In this document: piece by piece, positions 1-10,282 of the stretch
Layout: each line of letters starts with the position of its first letter
Numbering within the stretch: the stretch's first letter is position 1
Assembly: GCA_020284085.1 (NCBI GenBank)
Contig: JACEVL010000210.1
Location: forward strand, 457,001 to 521,000
DNA: 64,000 nt
DNA from: Aporrectodea caliginosa
Taxonomy: Eukaryota; Annelida; Clitellata; Crassiclitellata; Lumbricidae
Reading direction: 5' to 3'
The notes under the pieces: generated by a model
Database searches by the model: none
The model's input: the letters and a program-made list of their open reading frames with translations, nothing else
Told to the model about the DNA's origin: nothing
Program-made: the position numbers and the translations under genes

Positions 1-185
1 CCCTATTTGTTCCATGAAAGAGCATTTTGCCTCGCCATGTAAATTTGGTTCTAGGGGTCAGAGCTTTGTGACGTCATTTTCAGAGGGGGGTGTTACTTTT
101 TGTGACGAAGTGTGACGAGGGGGAGGGGGGTTAAAAATCGGCCAAAATTGCGTGACGTCATTTATGGACGGCCCCTTACAAGCTA
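1..185. repeat. Possible DNA-transposon end
   Basis: GC-rich stretch with several GTGACG/GACGTCA motifs ending in a short conserved-looking block at about 150-178 (TGACGTCATTTATGGACGGC). Such blocks are typical of the outer ends of invertebrate DNA transposons, but the partner end is not in the window and no target duplication can be shown. Confidence 0.3.
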
Positions 186-560
186 AAATAAACATGGAAA
201 ATTACTATCTCAAACTCAACTTTGTCAACAGTCATCATCGCCAATCACCCACCATCATCTGCCTCAGGTTCCTCTATCCATTATTCCCAAGGCTTTCCAC
301 TCGAAACTAAAGTCTGTCCTTTTCAAGAACTCTTACCCCGACTCACCTGATCCTATACCTTCCAATTCTCGATCTAGACGACACCCACCTTAACATTCTG
401 CTTCCTCTCCTCTGATCCTCTGGAAACCGGACCTCCCTAGGACTACTCTTTTGGACAACCCCTCTGACTTGACGCAGCGCTCGTGAATATGCTGGTGCCC
501 TGCGCTTGGCTTTCGAGTGGCGCTTTAGAAGTTTGGAGCTTACGATTATGATTGCTTAAA
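186..560 (+). mobile_element. CR1/L2-like LINE 3' fragment
   Basis: The plus strand encodes a decayed reverse-transcriptase C-terminus (PKAFHSKLKSVLFKNSYP near 280-345). After it comes a 3' end in the form seen at many places here: GTGGCGCTTTAGAAG near 518 followed by an ATTACG-like tail at 540-555. Several stops make it a dead, 5'-truncated copy. Confidence 0.6.
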
Positions 561-1277
561 GACAAATAATGCGCACTAATAGGGCCTAGGCCTACATCGA
601 ATGAAGACGAGCTTCTGAGCATTGGGGATGGTTCTGGCCATGTTACACTTGACGCGTTTAGTTACTGGGCCCTATGTATATCACAGATGTTTCAAATCCG
701 ACTTAAAACTGAACTTTACAAACAAATACTAGTGTGTCTGGATTATTCGGTTGACGGTGCTTTATTCGTGAATATAATCAATCGCCGACGGCTTTATTTC
801 TGAATTTTGTTTTGCTCGCTTCCTTACTTACTAATGTATTTTAATGGTTGCCAACTTCAGCACGTGCGTCAGATAAGTATTACATTTTTCTTTTAAAGAT
901 TGATTTTGATTAAGGAACTTTGTTTAGATTAATCGAGGGGTAAGTATAATATATCCGACGTAAGAGGTGTGAAGCTTTAGGATTAAATCAGGTAAATAAA
1001 GCGTGTATTGCGTCCCGAATAAGCCGAGTGGTATTAAGGGCTCACAGAATATAGGGCCGGGCCAGGCATACTGTTGTCAAGACGGCCGCCTGGCTTATTC
1101 TCAGCACAATGTCATGTGCAATCGTGTGATGTACATATTTACATAAGCCCCTTAAATTAAGGGCCCTAACCCAGCACAAACCATTCCCCTTAACTTGCCA
1201 TTTTGTTGTTTTACAAGTTCAGATGTCCATTTTAAAATGTCCATAAGATGTCCCTATTTCCTACAGAACTGCCTATG
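561..1277. other. No recognisable feature
   Basis: AT-rich sequence without a long open frame, splice-flanked exon candidate or repeat that I can match elsewhere in the window. Confidence 0.4.
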
Positions 1278-1285
1278 TGTTCAAA

Positions 1286-2260
1286 CTGGGCATGGGTAAA
1301 AAATGCTGATTTGCTGATTGGCCAGCCACAGCCCAGAGGTAAAATGCTGTTTAGAAAATGCTGATTTGTTTATGCTGATTTGAGGATAAAATGCTGATTA
1401 GAAAATGCTGATTTGTTCATGCTGATTGGTGGGTAAAATGCTGATTAGAAAATGCTGATTTGTTCAAGCTGATTAGTGGGTAAAACGCTGATTAGAAAAT
1501 GCTGATTTGTTCATGCCGATTTGTGGGTAATAATATGCTGATTAGGAAAACGCTGATTGTAACTAATGAATGTAACAATCAGTCTTTATTATTATTAATC
1601 AATTATGCCGTTCCAGAAATGCTGATTGTTTGAGGTCTTTAGTAAAATTATTACCAACCAACTTTTATATGTAGGCTACATATCACAAATGTATTTTTAT
1701 TTCTTTTAGAAACACTAACACAGACATTGTGATACCATTGTGGACATGAATCACACCACTTCATTGGATCGGGTAATTGTAATTTCAATTGCAATTAGAA
1801 TTACCCGATCCAATGATTTTTAAAAATCTTTTATGGGCCAATGAGATGACTGCATTTTGGGCAAATTCTGTGGCTCAGAAAAGAATGATTGAAACATCCT
1901 GAAGGTTGCATCATAGGAGAGAATATGCGTTGGTTTCTGTGGAAGAGAATTATGATATAACGAACTCTTAAATATGTTGACTAGAGCCGGGTGTGGTACA
2001 GAATGACTTCCAGATCTGGATAAGTTGCGATTCTCTGAATGAAGCCAGAGTCCATAGCAAATTCGTGTAGGTTGAATACAGAATCATGTGATAGTCGAGC
2101 ATTATTTCACTTTGTTTTCATGGTATTCTTCACTTTTCAGCGTTTCTAAGAGGAGCTAGCGTTGGATGTGTAGTTACATCAGTCTGACCAATCAGAATTT
2201 TCTAATCAGCATTTTACCCCTTGCCAATCAACAATCAGCAAATCAGCATTTACCTGTGCC
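1286..2260. mobile_element. Non-autonomous TIR element, 8 bp target duplication
   Basis: The ends are inverted copies of GGTAAAnATGCTGATTTGCTGATTG with small differences. The left end expands into a series of TGCTGATTTG-like units (about 1300-1560). The direct repeat TGTTCAAA flanks both sides (1278-1285 and 2261-2268), as expected for an 8 bp target duplication (hAT or P-like). No transposase frame lies inside the 975 bp, so it needs another element to move. Confidence 0.75.
1762..1815. repeat. 54 bp palindrome inside the TIR element
   Basis: Starts CATTGGATCGGGTAATT and ends AATTACCCGATCCAATG. The two halves are near-perfect reverse complements around a short AT core, so the strand can fold into a hairpin. 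Confidence 0.85.
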
Positions 2261-2460
2261 TGTTCAAATTGTCAGTATTTGTTTGACTTTAACGTAATAA
2301 TAAATACTGTATTCTGTACAACAGTCAATTCAAATGTTCGTGCTGTACGCCTAAAGCAGCCGACGCAGTGTTCATGTACAGCAACCAATGTGAGTGTTCA
2401 CTCCGGGTCTAACTAACAATGTTCAGTGTCTGGGTCACTTAATTAGTCGTTACTGTGCAG

Positions 2461-2610
2461 GGACCTTTAGCTGATTGGTTAAAGCACTTGCCTTGTAACA
2501 CAACGAGTATGGGTTTCAAGCTTCGGAGACAGTTACTGTGTATGGACTTTCAGCAAGTCTTTCAATCCCAGTTGCTCAACATCATCACCTGTACTTTTCG
2601 TGTTACAAAG
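2461..2610 (+). repeat. tRNA-derived SINE (family B)
   Basis: The tRNA-like head GATTGGTTAAAGCACTTGCC is followed by a B-box-like GGGTTTCAAGC and a body ending with 'CAGTTGCTCAACATCA'. The same arrangement recurs at 56070-56220 and, inverted, at 32280-32365 and 37255-37370. It is a dispersed repeat rather than a functional tRNA gene, because the cloverleaf cannot close. Confidence 0.65.
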
Positions 2611-2799
2611 TGAATGCTCTAACCAGTTACTGTTTTTCAAAACTTTCAAAGGCACTGCAAGCTTGGCTATCGGGTTGATGTTAATAGGCCTACATTGTAA
2701 TGCAGGCTGAAAAGTTTTGCTTGACGTCGATGTAAATGTTCTTGGAGAGAAGGAGCGCCCACGAGGCTGCCAGTCTAACACTAACGATAACATCACTAG

Positions 2800-5700
2800 A
2801 TTGGGTTAGATATTCGTCTTCTCGAAGTTAGTATTGCGTGAATCTTTGGATTAATAACAAGTCTGGACTGTTCAACATTTTGAGCAAGTTTTTGGTCGTA
2901 ACCAACAAAGTAAAATTGAGAATTTTGCCTGATTTTGGACTGGAACTTAATCACCCTGAGCAATGGAGCGTGACGCTACAGCTGACCTAATACGACTGGA
3001 CTATTGCCAGGTTAGAAGCCAATATAGTACTTCTCAACTGTACACGCTACGACGTCAGAATTCTCGCGTACGGACGTGGACGATTGAGGTTGCTGAAGGT
3101 ATGAAACTCCTCAAACACCTCGGTCTTTTCCGCTATCGGGGGTCTCGAGGTGGCCGTTTCAAGCAAAGAAAAATCTACCCAGTACCTCCTCGCCGGCTAG
3201 TTAAAACCCACAGAGTTAACAGGGGGAATGCGAATGGAGTAAGATGCCTGATCTTGATCGGTCGGAGTGACAGCCCACAGTGCTCGATCAACATTCACGG
3301 CCCGGACTTGGCTTCCTATCCTAGGAACGTTTACATCGCAAACGCACGTTCACTGGCAAAGGCAGGGGCTCTGAGCCACCTTGGGGCCGAAATGGTGGGC
3401 TACGATTTGGATCTGGCAATCATATCAGAGACGCATCTCAAGGCCCGACATAGTGAGGAGGTCTGTCATATACAAGGGTATCACACTATCAGAAGAGATA
3501 GAAGAGGCCGGAGGGGTAGAGGAGTGGCCATCTACGTTCGAGAGGATCTACAGGTATGTCAGTGTCAACAGTGGGATATTCCAGAAAATATAGAGCTTCT
3601 ATGGATTCGGGTGTGTACACGCGCAGGTCTGATTTTTGTCGGTGCGCTCTATCACCCGCCTCGTCCTATATACAAGAACGACGTCCTCCTGGAGTGGCTG
3701 GAGAAAACTGTTGAGGATCTGGCCGGCACTGAGGGAGTGGCGCTCATTATGCTTGGAGGTGACTTCAATGGCCTCGACGTCCAGGAGGTGGCCGAGCGCA
3801 CAGGCCTTCATCCAACCGTCACCGAGCCCACGCGAGGCGACAATATTCTAGACATGTTCATGGTTTCTTTGCCTCATCTTTACAATGTGAAAATCATCAC
3901 TTCTACAATCCACACAGATCATAAAGCCATCGTGGCCTACATGGAGGGTGAAATTAGAGACCGAAACAAGCGACATGTCAAAGTTTCCTTCAGGAAGAGA
4001 ACGCCGGAGCAAAATGCCAGCCTCCTAAGAAGTCTTCATGATGTTGATGAAAGCCTTTATACTTTAATCATCGACCCTCAGGAAGCTTGGAGCAAGTTTT
4101 ACGGTGAGGCGAAAGCGAGGCTGGATGCTATCTATCCTCTCAGGGAGGTAACACTCACCTCAAAAGATCCAGATTACATAACACCTGAGATCAAGTACAT
4201 GCTACGAAAGAAGAATCGGTTGATGCGGCAGGGAAAAGTGGAACAAGGAGCTGCTCTTGCACTAAGAGTGAGGAAATCCATATCAAAAGTAAACTCGAAT
4301 CTCCTCAGGAGTACTGATCCTAGAAGAGGTACCAAAGACCTGTGGAAAAAGGTCAAATCACTTACAAAGAAGACTGCCTCGACGCCTGGTGCTTCACCTG
4401 TTGACGCCGAAGAGCTTAATAAATACTTTGCTGCGGCCTCCACTGATCCATGCTACACTGCACCGGTTCTGAAACAGACAGTCCAGCCTAATACCGAAGC
4501 AGTAACTGAAAGCGAAATCTTTCACATCCTTGATCGATTACATCATACATCCGAGGGGAATGATGGCCTACCGGCATGGTACCTAAGACTGACAGCCCCG
4601 GGCTACGCAGGGATTCTGGCGAGACTAATTAACAACTCGCTGGCAGGCTCTCATGTTCCACTTCAGTGGAAAACTGCAATCATCCGCCCGCAACCGAAGA
4701 TAGCTGCACCGAAGACACTAACTGACTACCGTCCTATCTCGGTGCTTCCGGTCCTCTCGCGAATAGTGGAGCGGATCCTGGTTCGGACTTATCTCTATCC
4801 AACTTTTCAGAACATGCCTGGATCGCTGTCGCTTGACGACCAATACGCTTTCCGTCCAACAGGATCGACTACGGCGGCGCTCGTATCTATACTACAGAAC
4901 ATCACTGAGTTGCTTCAATCCAACGACTACGTAATCGTAATATCAATGGACTACTCTAAAGCGTTCGACTCGATCCGGCACTCCGCCATTGCAGACACGC
5001 TCTCCTGTCTTGACATACCAGACAATATCTTCAACTGGTTTGTAAACTATCTACACAACCGACAACATACAACTTGTTTTGAGGGGAAAATGTCCACAGT
5101 TGTTACCATTAATGCGAGCGTAGTTCAGGGCTCTGTGATCGGCCCTGCTGATTACATTATCGGAACATCGGACCTCCATCCCCTGCACCCTCAGAACAGG
5201 CTAAAGAAATACGCTGACGACTCGTACCTGCTCATAGGATCACAGCATAAAGAAACAGGTCCGGCGGAACTGAGGCATATCTCTGAATGGGCAGCAAGTA
5301 AAAACCTTCGTATAAACTCCTCAAAGACTCGTGAAATAGTAATAGTGCGCAGTCATTCAGCATCTCTTTCCGAGCAACCATCAATAACGGGTGTGCACCG
5401 TTCAACCTCGATAAAGATCCTAGGAGTAACCATTGGGGAGAAACTAGCGCTTACAGAGCACATCGATCGGACACTTGGTTCCTGCTCCTCCTCTCTGTAT
5501 GCGCTCAGAACTCTCCGAGCGCACGGACTCCCAACACAGGCCCTGTTCCAAGTGGCGCGCTCTACTACAGTAGCGCGGTTGATTTACGCATCCCCGGCTT
5601 GGTGGGGCTTCACAAGTGGAAGGGATAGGGAGCGCCTTGAGAAATTCATGCAACGAATTGTTCGCGTGGGACTTCTCCCTGTGAACACCCCTACTGTGGC

Positions 5701-6064
5701 TAACCTGGCGAGTGAAGCAGACGATGTTCTGTTTAATGCCATACTAACAGACTCGGAGCATGTACTAAGACCGCTTTGCCCAGCACATCGAGCAACTCAG
5801 TACAATCTGCGCACTCGTCCACATCCATTTGTCCTCCCAAATAAAGACGATAAAAACTTCATTCCACGCATGCTGTTCAAAAACATTTATTAGAGTCCCT
5901 TATCTAGACAATTATAATGCCAAGCTTATCTACCTGACCCAGAATGACTCTTTAAGCCTTAACACGTTTCACTGTAACTATCGATGAACGAATCTTGTAA
6001 CTAGCTGCGTTATGACAGCTAGAGTTGATTAATAAACGAAAATACAATACAATACAATACAATA
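2800..6064 (+). mobile_element. CR1/L2-clade non-LTR retrotransposon with AATAC tail
   Basis: Contains one long endonuclease/reverse-transcriptase frame (2963-5893), a ~150 bp 3' UTR with AATAAA near 6030, and a terminal (AATAC)n microsatellite at 6040-6063. Microsatellite rather than poly(A) tails are characteristic of L2/CR1-type LINEs. The 5' limit is not defined: no first ORF is visible upstream, so the copy is either 5'-truncated or the ORF1 is absent. Confidence 0.75.
2963..5893 (+). CDS. LINE ORF2: AP endonuclease and reverse transcriptase
   Basis: This uninterrupted 976-residue frame would nick target DNA and copy the element's RNA at the nick (target-primed reverse transcription). 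About residues 110-330 form an apurinic-type endonuclease: the acidic residue in SETHL (~155), GGDFNGLD (~265) and TDHKAI (~319) are the expected catalytic positions. The reverse transcriptase follows with DYRPISVLPVLSRIVERIL (~587), SMDYSKAFDSIR (~662) and the polymerase motif YADDS (~751). The C-terminus carries the usual ASPAWWGF/RLEKFMQRIVR block of CR1-like elements. The ~110 N-terminal residues are basic and unlike an endonuclease, so the true start may be later; the ATG at 2963 is simply the first in frame. All catalytic motifs are present, making this the best-preserved LINE in the window. Exact clade (CR1, L2 or Rex-like) is not certain. Confidence 0.85.
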   Translation: MERDATADLIRLDYCQVRSQYSTSQLYTLRRQNSRVRTWTIEVAEGMKLLKHLGLFRYRGSRGGRFKQRKIYPVPPRRLVKTHRVNRGNANGVRCLILIGRSDSPQCSINIHGPDLASYPRNVYIANARSLAKAGALSHLGAEMVGYDLDLAIISETHLKARHSEEVCHIQGYHTIRRDRRGRRGRGVAIYVREDLQVCQCQQWDIPENIELLWIRVCTRAGLIFVGALYHPPRPIYKNDVLLEWLEKTVEDLAGTEGVALIMLGGDFNGLDVQEVAERTGLHPTVTEPTRGDNILDMFMVSLPHLYNVKIITSTIHTDHKAIVAYMEGEIRDRNKRHVKVSFRKRTPEQNASLLRSLHDVDESLYTLIIDPQEAWSKFYGEAKARLDAIYPLREVTLTSKDPDYITPEIKYMLRKKNRLMRQGKVEQGAALALRVRKSISKVNSNLLRSTDPRRGTKDLWKKVKSLTKKTASTPGASPVDAEELNKYFAAASTDPCYTAPVLKQTVQPNTEAVTESEIFHILDRLHHTSEGNDGLPAWYLRLTAPGYAGILARLINNSLAGSHVPLQWKTAIIRPQPKIAAPKTLTDYRPISVLPVLSRIVERILVRTYLYPTFQNMPGSLSLDDQYAFRPTGSTTAALVSILQNITELLQSNDYVIVISMDYSKAFDSIRHSAIADTLSCLDIPDNIFNWFVNYLHNRQHTTCFEGKMSTVVTINASVVQGSVIGPADYIIGTSDLHPLHPQNRLKKYADDSYLLIGSQHKETGPAELRHISEWAASKNLRINSSKTREIVIVRSHSASLSEQPSITGVHRSTSIKILGVTIGEKLALTEHIDRTLGSCSSSLYALRTLRAHGLPTQALFQVARSTTVARLIYASPAWWGFTSGRDRERLEKFMQRIVRVGLLPVNTPTVANLASEADDVLFNAILTDSEHVLRPLCPAHRATQYNLRTRPHPFVLPNKDDKNFIPRMLFKNIY

Positions 6065-6414
6065 ATTGAAATTCAGATTTATTTGTCAGATGGAAAAACG
6101 ATCGGATGAGTGGTTTCATTGCAGAGGCAAAGGTACGTTGGCAGTCGCCGTTCGAACTGTTTCCGACTATTGTCAGATCAGGACCGTTACAGAGAACATC
6201 GTCTTCTTACAGAACACCAGCTGGTCAGTTCTTCCTTTCTTTTAAACCAGTATTTGCTGTTTCTCTGTGTAATTGTAATTCTCCTATGTATGAGGACACT
6301 TGATATAACACATTTTAAGTAACTGACAGCACAGCATCTGGACTTGAACCTCAACTTCTTTGTATATCTGGACAGAGTCCACGTGACCGTAGCTCCCTGC
6401 TATGGTCATGTGGA

Positions 6415-7235
6415 CTCTTGCACCAGCTATTTGCTGACGGACATACAGGCATACGTCCACTGCCATGCAGTTGATGCAGTGGCCTATGTTAGGCTGATGT
6501 GCCATTGATGCCCTTTCTGGTTGGATGGCCTCAAATCGCTTGCTTTTGAACCCAGCCAAAACCCAGTTCATTTGGCTTGATGGTCACAGAGAGCTGGCTG
6601 GTGTTGACCTACACCTGTTGGTCGTGACCTTCCCCCATGTTGCTTTCTCGCTTACTGTTCGTGACCTTCGGGTGACACTTGACCAAGAACTTAGTCTTTC
6701 GCAGCACGTCAACCTGGTCACACGAAACTGTTACTGCCAGCTCCATCAGTTGCGTGTTGTTCTGTGGTCCCTCTCCCATGATGCTGCCGTGGTCCTTGTC
6801 CACGCCTTTGTAACCAGCAAAGTCAATCATTGTTGCTCGGTTCTTGATGGTCGCCCATCTGGCTTAATAGGGCGCCTTGACTGGGTCCTTCGTTCTGCTG
6901 CTTGGCTTATTGGTCATATTCCAAAATATGCTCCAGTTTCTGCCTACATGGTTGATGTATAATTGCACTGGCTTCCTGCCTGGCAACGTATCTCATATAG
7001 GATAGCAGCACTTGTCTCACCGGTAGTTCTCTGTCCTACTCATATGATCTCTGTCGCCCGGTTACCGACTTTCACTCCAGTCAAGCTCTGCGCTCTTCGG
7101 CTAAGTCGAGCTCTTGGTCCCTCAGGCCTGCTCTTCGGTCAGACAGTGTTGAGCCTTCTCGGTCGTTGGCCCCTCCACTTGGAATGGACTCCTGCTTGCA
7201 TTATGCTTGCTGCCTACTTTCTATCAATTGCTTAA
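6415..7235 (+). pseudogene. LINE reverse-transcriptase remnant
   Basis: A broken C-terminal half of a CR1/L2-like reverse transcriptase. A degraded FADD polymerase motif lies near 6430, followed after a frame change by NRLLLNPAKTQFIWL (~6530), a VRDLRVTLDQELSLSQHV block (~6655) and an in-frame stop at about 6960 before HWLPAWQRISYRIAALV (~6965). It is the same family as the remnant at 17711-18640 but more decayed. Translation is impossible across it. Confidence 0.8.
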
Positions 7236-7755
7236 TGTAATGTAACAAGACATTTATATAGCGCCACTTCAGAGTCTCACAGAAGCGCTCAACACGTGGC
7301 CATCAAACAGCTGAAAAAGTGCGTCTTTAAGAGTCGAGAGAAAACCATGTAACCACATGCAGCATTAGTGGCACGCACAGATGGCGGAAGAGTATTCCAG
7401 ATCCGTGGCGCCGCAATCGAGAAGTCTCGACGAGCACGGGTGGTGGTTCGAAACGAAGGTACAATCAAGTCATTTCGCGAGGCAGACCGGAGAGCCCGCC
7501 GACCAGTTTGAGTGCCAACTGGAAGGCACAGTTCAGAAATGTAGTCCGGAGCAGTTCCAGTCGTAGCCTTCCAAACCAGCGAAGCGATCTTGAATTTAAC
7601 ACGATCAGCAACTGGAAGCCAGTGTAGCTCATGCCGCATGTAGTCGGATATGTGTGAATATTTCGGCAGGTCAGCCAGAAGTCTGGCTGCTGCATTCTGA
7701 ACGAGCTGAAGTTGACGAATGCGGAACTCAGGGAGGCCCAGGAGGACTCCATTAC
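7233..7755 (-). pseudogene. LINE reverse-transcriptase C-terminus, reversed
   Basis: On the minus strand, 7750 to 7289 encodes a CR1/L2-like C-terminus: RHELHWLPVADRVKFKIASL (~7639-7580) and PRIWNTLPPSVRA (~7390). The 3' end has GTGGCGCTATATAAATGTC (complement of 7249-7267) and a short ACATT tail at 7233-7245. It is truncated at its 5' end and lies tail-to-tail with the plus-strand remnant before it. Confidence 0.8.
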
Positions 7756-7850
7756 ATTAAGTCCTTTCTCTTTGGCCGTAGCTGGGAGCGCCTCTGAGTA
7801 GGCTTCTTGAAGAGGCGCTGTATAAATTTTCAGAATGAATAAACTGACAT
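7756..7850 (+). mobile_element. Solo LINE 3' end
   Basis: Only the terminal part of a LINE is left: GGGAGCGCCTCTGAGTAGG then GAGGCGCTGTATAAATTTTC and an AATGAATAA-like tail. It closely resembles the end of the copy at 17711-18640. Confidence 0.65.
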
Positions 7851-8069
7851 GGTGTAGCTCTTGTGAATGAGCTGGTGTTCTTGAGCTGACAATGGACAAT
7901 TCCCAAGGTTGGCTATTGGCTACTGCCAGAGGATGACCTGTTTACAAAGCGGCATTTCATCGAGACGTCATTTCTGTAGGCTACCAAAAATCTGATAAAT
8001 CTGTTGAATTTTTTTAAATTCCCACACACAAACACACACACACACGGCTGTTACAAAGCATTGGTCATT

Positions 8070-8765
8070 CATTCATTCATTCCAAAGATTTATATAGCGC
8101 CCCTTCAAGGTTACTACTCAGGAGCACTCCCGACCCCAGCACGGCTGAAAAGGACAGTTTTGAGGCAAGAATAGAAAGATTCAGAGTGGATTCTGGGATG
8201 CAATCGCAGTGCCAAAGGGAGCCCATTCCAGAGAGAGGGGCCAACCACTGAGAAGGCGCGATTCTGCTTAGTAGCTGTGCGGGCAAAGGGACCATGAGCA
8301 CGCCCCGCTCAGTAGAGCGGAGAGAGCGACGACCCGGAGCACCCAAGGTAGGGCAGCAGAGGTTGCGTAGATAGGCAGGGGCTAGACCCAGCAAGGACCG
8401 CCAGACCAAAGCGATCATCCGATACGAGATCCGCTGCAGTAGAGGGAGCCAATGAAGCACATCCAGCATATAACCTGAGACGTGGCCAAATTTGGGAATA
8501 CGTCCGCAAAGGCGTGCGGCAGAGCGCAGGACCCAGGTCAGGCACCCCAACCAGCTGGGAGACCAGCATAGAGTGAGCAACAGTAATCAAGTCGGACTGT
8601 GATAAAAGAGTGGGTGAGTGTAGCGGTGGAGTTCGAAGTAAGTGAGCGAGCAACAGTGCGGAACTGGCGTAACTGATAGTAGGAATCACGGCAGAGGCGG
8701 TTTATATGAGAGGCAAAGGTTAACTCTTGGTCCAGTGTAACTCCAAGGTCACGGTCATATTAAGC
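8070..8765 (-). pseudogene. LINE reverse-transcriptase C-terminus (AATG-tail family)
   Basis: Minus-strand translation from ~8765 gives DRDLGVTLDQELTFASHI, then after a frameshift near 8520 LHWLPLLQRISYRMIALVW and TERGVLMVP. The 3' end GGGCGCTATATAAATC is followed by an (AATG)n tail (8070-8090). The copy at 28845-29212 is the same family in the opposite orientation. Confidence 0.8.
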
Positions 8766-8868
8766 AATTATTATTATCATTATTTATTATTATTGTTATG
8801 TCACACGCAAAATATGAAGTCGTAGGATCATATCACTGTTTTACCGGTGTAGCCATTTAAAATGTGCT

Positions 8869-8916
<48 letters not shown>

Positions 8917-9299
8917 TGTCATTCCGTGTCAACTCAAGCAATGACTCCCACTCTCCTATTCAGAGTTTCTCGATTTTTTACCAAGTAGGCCTATTCCTGA
9001 TCATTTGGTATGAAGAACTGGAAAATGTCACATGTCTACAGCAAAAACTGACCAAGATATGGGCTGCTAATCTTGGTTGGGGTACAACAAAATTGTATGC
9101 AAATCTGCGTCTGAGAAATTGTTGTCATTTTCAGGCTTCCATAACTTTTGATCTAGAGCAGCTACACACATTTGGCTTTCAGTTTTCAGTTCTGAGCACT
9201 GCATAGATTTGCATGGTCAAGTAACATTTGTTGTCTTTGATATGAGTAATTAATAGGAGTTCTTGAAAAGTTTCCAAATATTTCTTGCCGAGCCCATTT
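8766..9299. other. Non-coding; ATT microsatellite
   Basis: An imperfect (ATT)n run lies at about 8768-8800 and 8870-8915. The rest shows no homology that I recognise; a 114-codon frame at 8862-9206 begins in the microsatellite and has no family signature. Confidence 0.45.
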
Positions 9300-9535
9300 G
9301 TGTCATGTTTGCACGCAGACTATAACTGCAGCATTTGAACGTAAGGAATAATTTTGTGTGTGGCATATTTGCTGCTAGTCATGGGAAGTCACCTTGTGAT
9401 GGAATTAGTGGTAGACGTCTTGCAGCATGGGCTAGTCTTGAAGCCATCACAACAGACCATATTTTAACTGCACAGCAACTGTTTCTATGGGCTGACAGCA
9501 ACATCTTGGGCATAAACTTTTTTCTATGTGCTTAA
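9300..9535 (+). pseudogene. Coding relic with SHGKSPCDG motif
   Basis: The frame from 9335 carries AASHGKSPCDGI, RRLAAWASLEAI and AQQLFLWADSNI. The order (S/A)HGKSxCDGIGG, then KRLAAxASL, then LxxWA is one I associate from memory with a large family of uncharacterised, probably transposon-related invertebrate proteins. Only about 65 residues survive, with stops on both sides and no splice-site support, so it is called a relic. Function unknown. Confidence 0.4.
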
Positions 9536-9744
9536 TACCGATGTGATGTTGTTAAAAGATGATTAGGAAGCCAGTTATAAAAATGCCAAAAAAGTTCCAG
9601 CATTGCCTCATACAGTTAGCCACAGCCAGTTAACGATGTTTTGAATGTCATCGAATGTCACCTGGACATTGACGGCTCAGCACAGTGAAATTCCTTATGT
9701 GACTAAACTGTGTGTGCCATGAAAGTATGTTGCTGCTGTGTATG

Positions 9745-10282
9745 ACCGGGGAACGGACATTATCCCCCTGGACATAATCCCCCCGGACAAAAGCCCCCCG
9801 GACAAAATCCCCAAAGAGAGGACATAATGCCCCCGCTACGATAAAATCGTATAATTTTTTTTCCAAAATAGGATGCTAGGATTTAATCACCACAAAATAA
9901 GCCATTAGCCTATATTCAATAACATCTTTAAGAATATTGTAAGGTTTATATTTGTAAATTTAATTTTAGAAGTGAACGACATTAACAAATCTTTCAGTTG
10001 AGAACTGAACGACATTAACACGTCTTAACTTTAAACCTAAATGACACTAACCATTCTTCACTTTATAACTGAATAACCGATTGACACTAACAAGTCTTAA
10101 TTTTCGAACTGAATGACACTAACAAGTCTTAAGTTTAGGCCTACACCTGAATGTCATAGCGAACAAAAACAGGACAATAAAGGTTTATCAATGACATGCA
10201 GAAATAGGCTAATTGCACAGAGGGGGGAGTTTGTCCGGAGGCGATTATGTCCTACGGAAAATGGGAGGGGGCATTTGTCCGG
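9745..10282. mobile_element. Non-autonomous element with tandem subterminal repeats
   Basis: The left end (9745-9835) is a series of GGACAwAATCCCCCC-like units. The right end (10215-10282) contains the reverse complement of such units (GGGGGGAGTTTGTCCGG, GGGGGCATTTGTCCGG). Between them is AT-rich sequence with four or more copies of an 'ACTGAATGACACTAACAAGTC'-like phrase in 9970-10130. No target duplication is obvious. The right end supplies the start codon of the retroelement frame that follows. Confidence 0.6.
9970..10135 (+). repeat. Degenerate tandem repeat, ~40 bp
   Basis: Repeated phrases of the type GAACTGAACGACATTAACA and TGAATGACACTAACAAGTCT, each followed by TTAA and TTT-rich linkers, occur four to five times in the core of the preceding element. 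Confidence 0.6.

Noticed and set aside
1286..1560. CRISPR-like array in the TGCTGATT repeats
   Set aside because: Units are irregular in length and spacing, mirror-imaged at the other end of a transposon, and the genome is eukaryotic.
10215..10282. Start of a true gag protein at 10247
   Set aside because: The first 13 or so codons coincide with the TIR-element end (TTTGTCCGG units), and the capsid region is missing, so this is not the original retroelement start.
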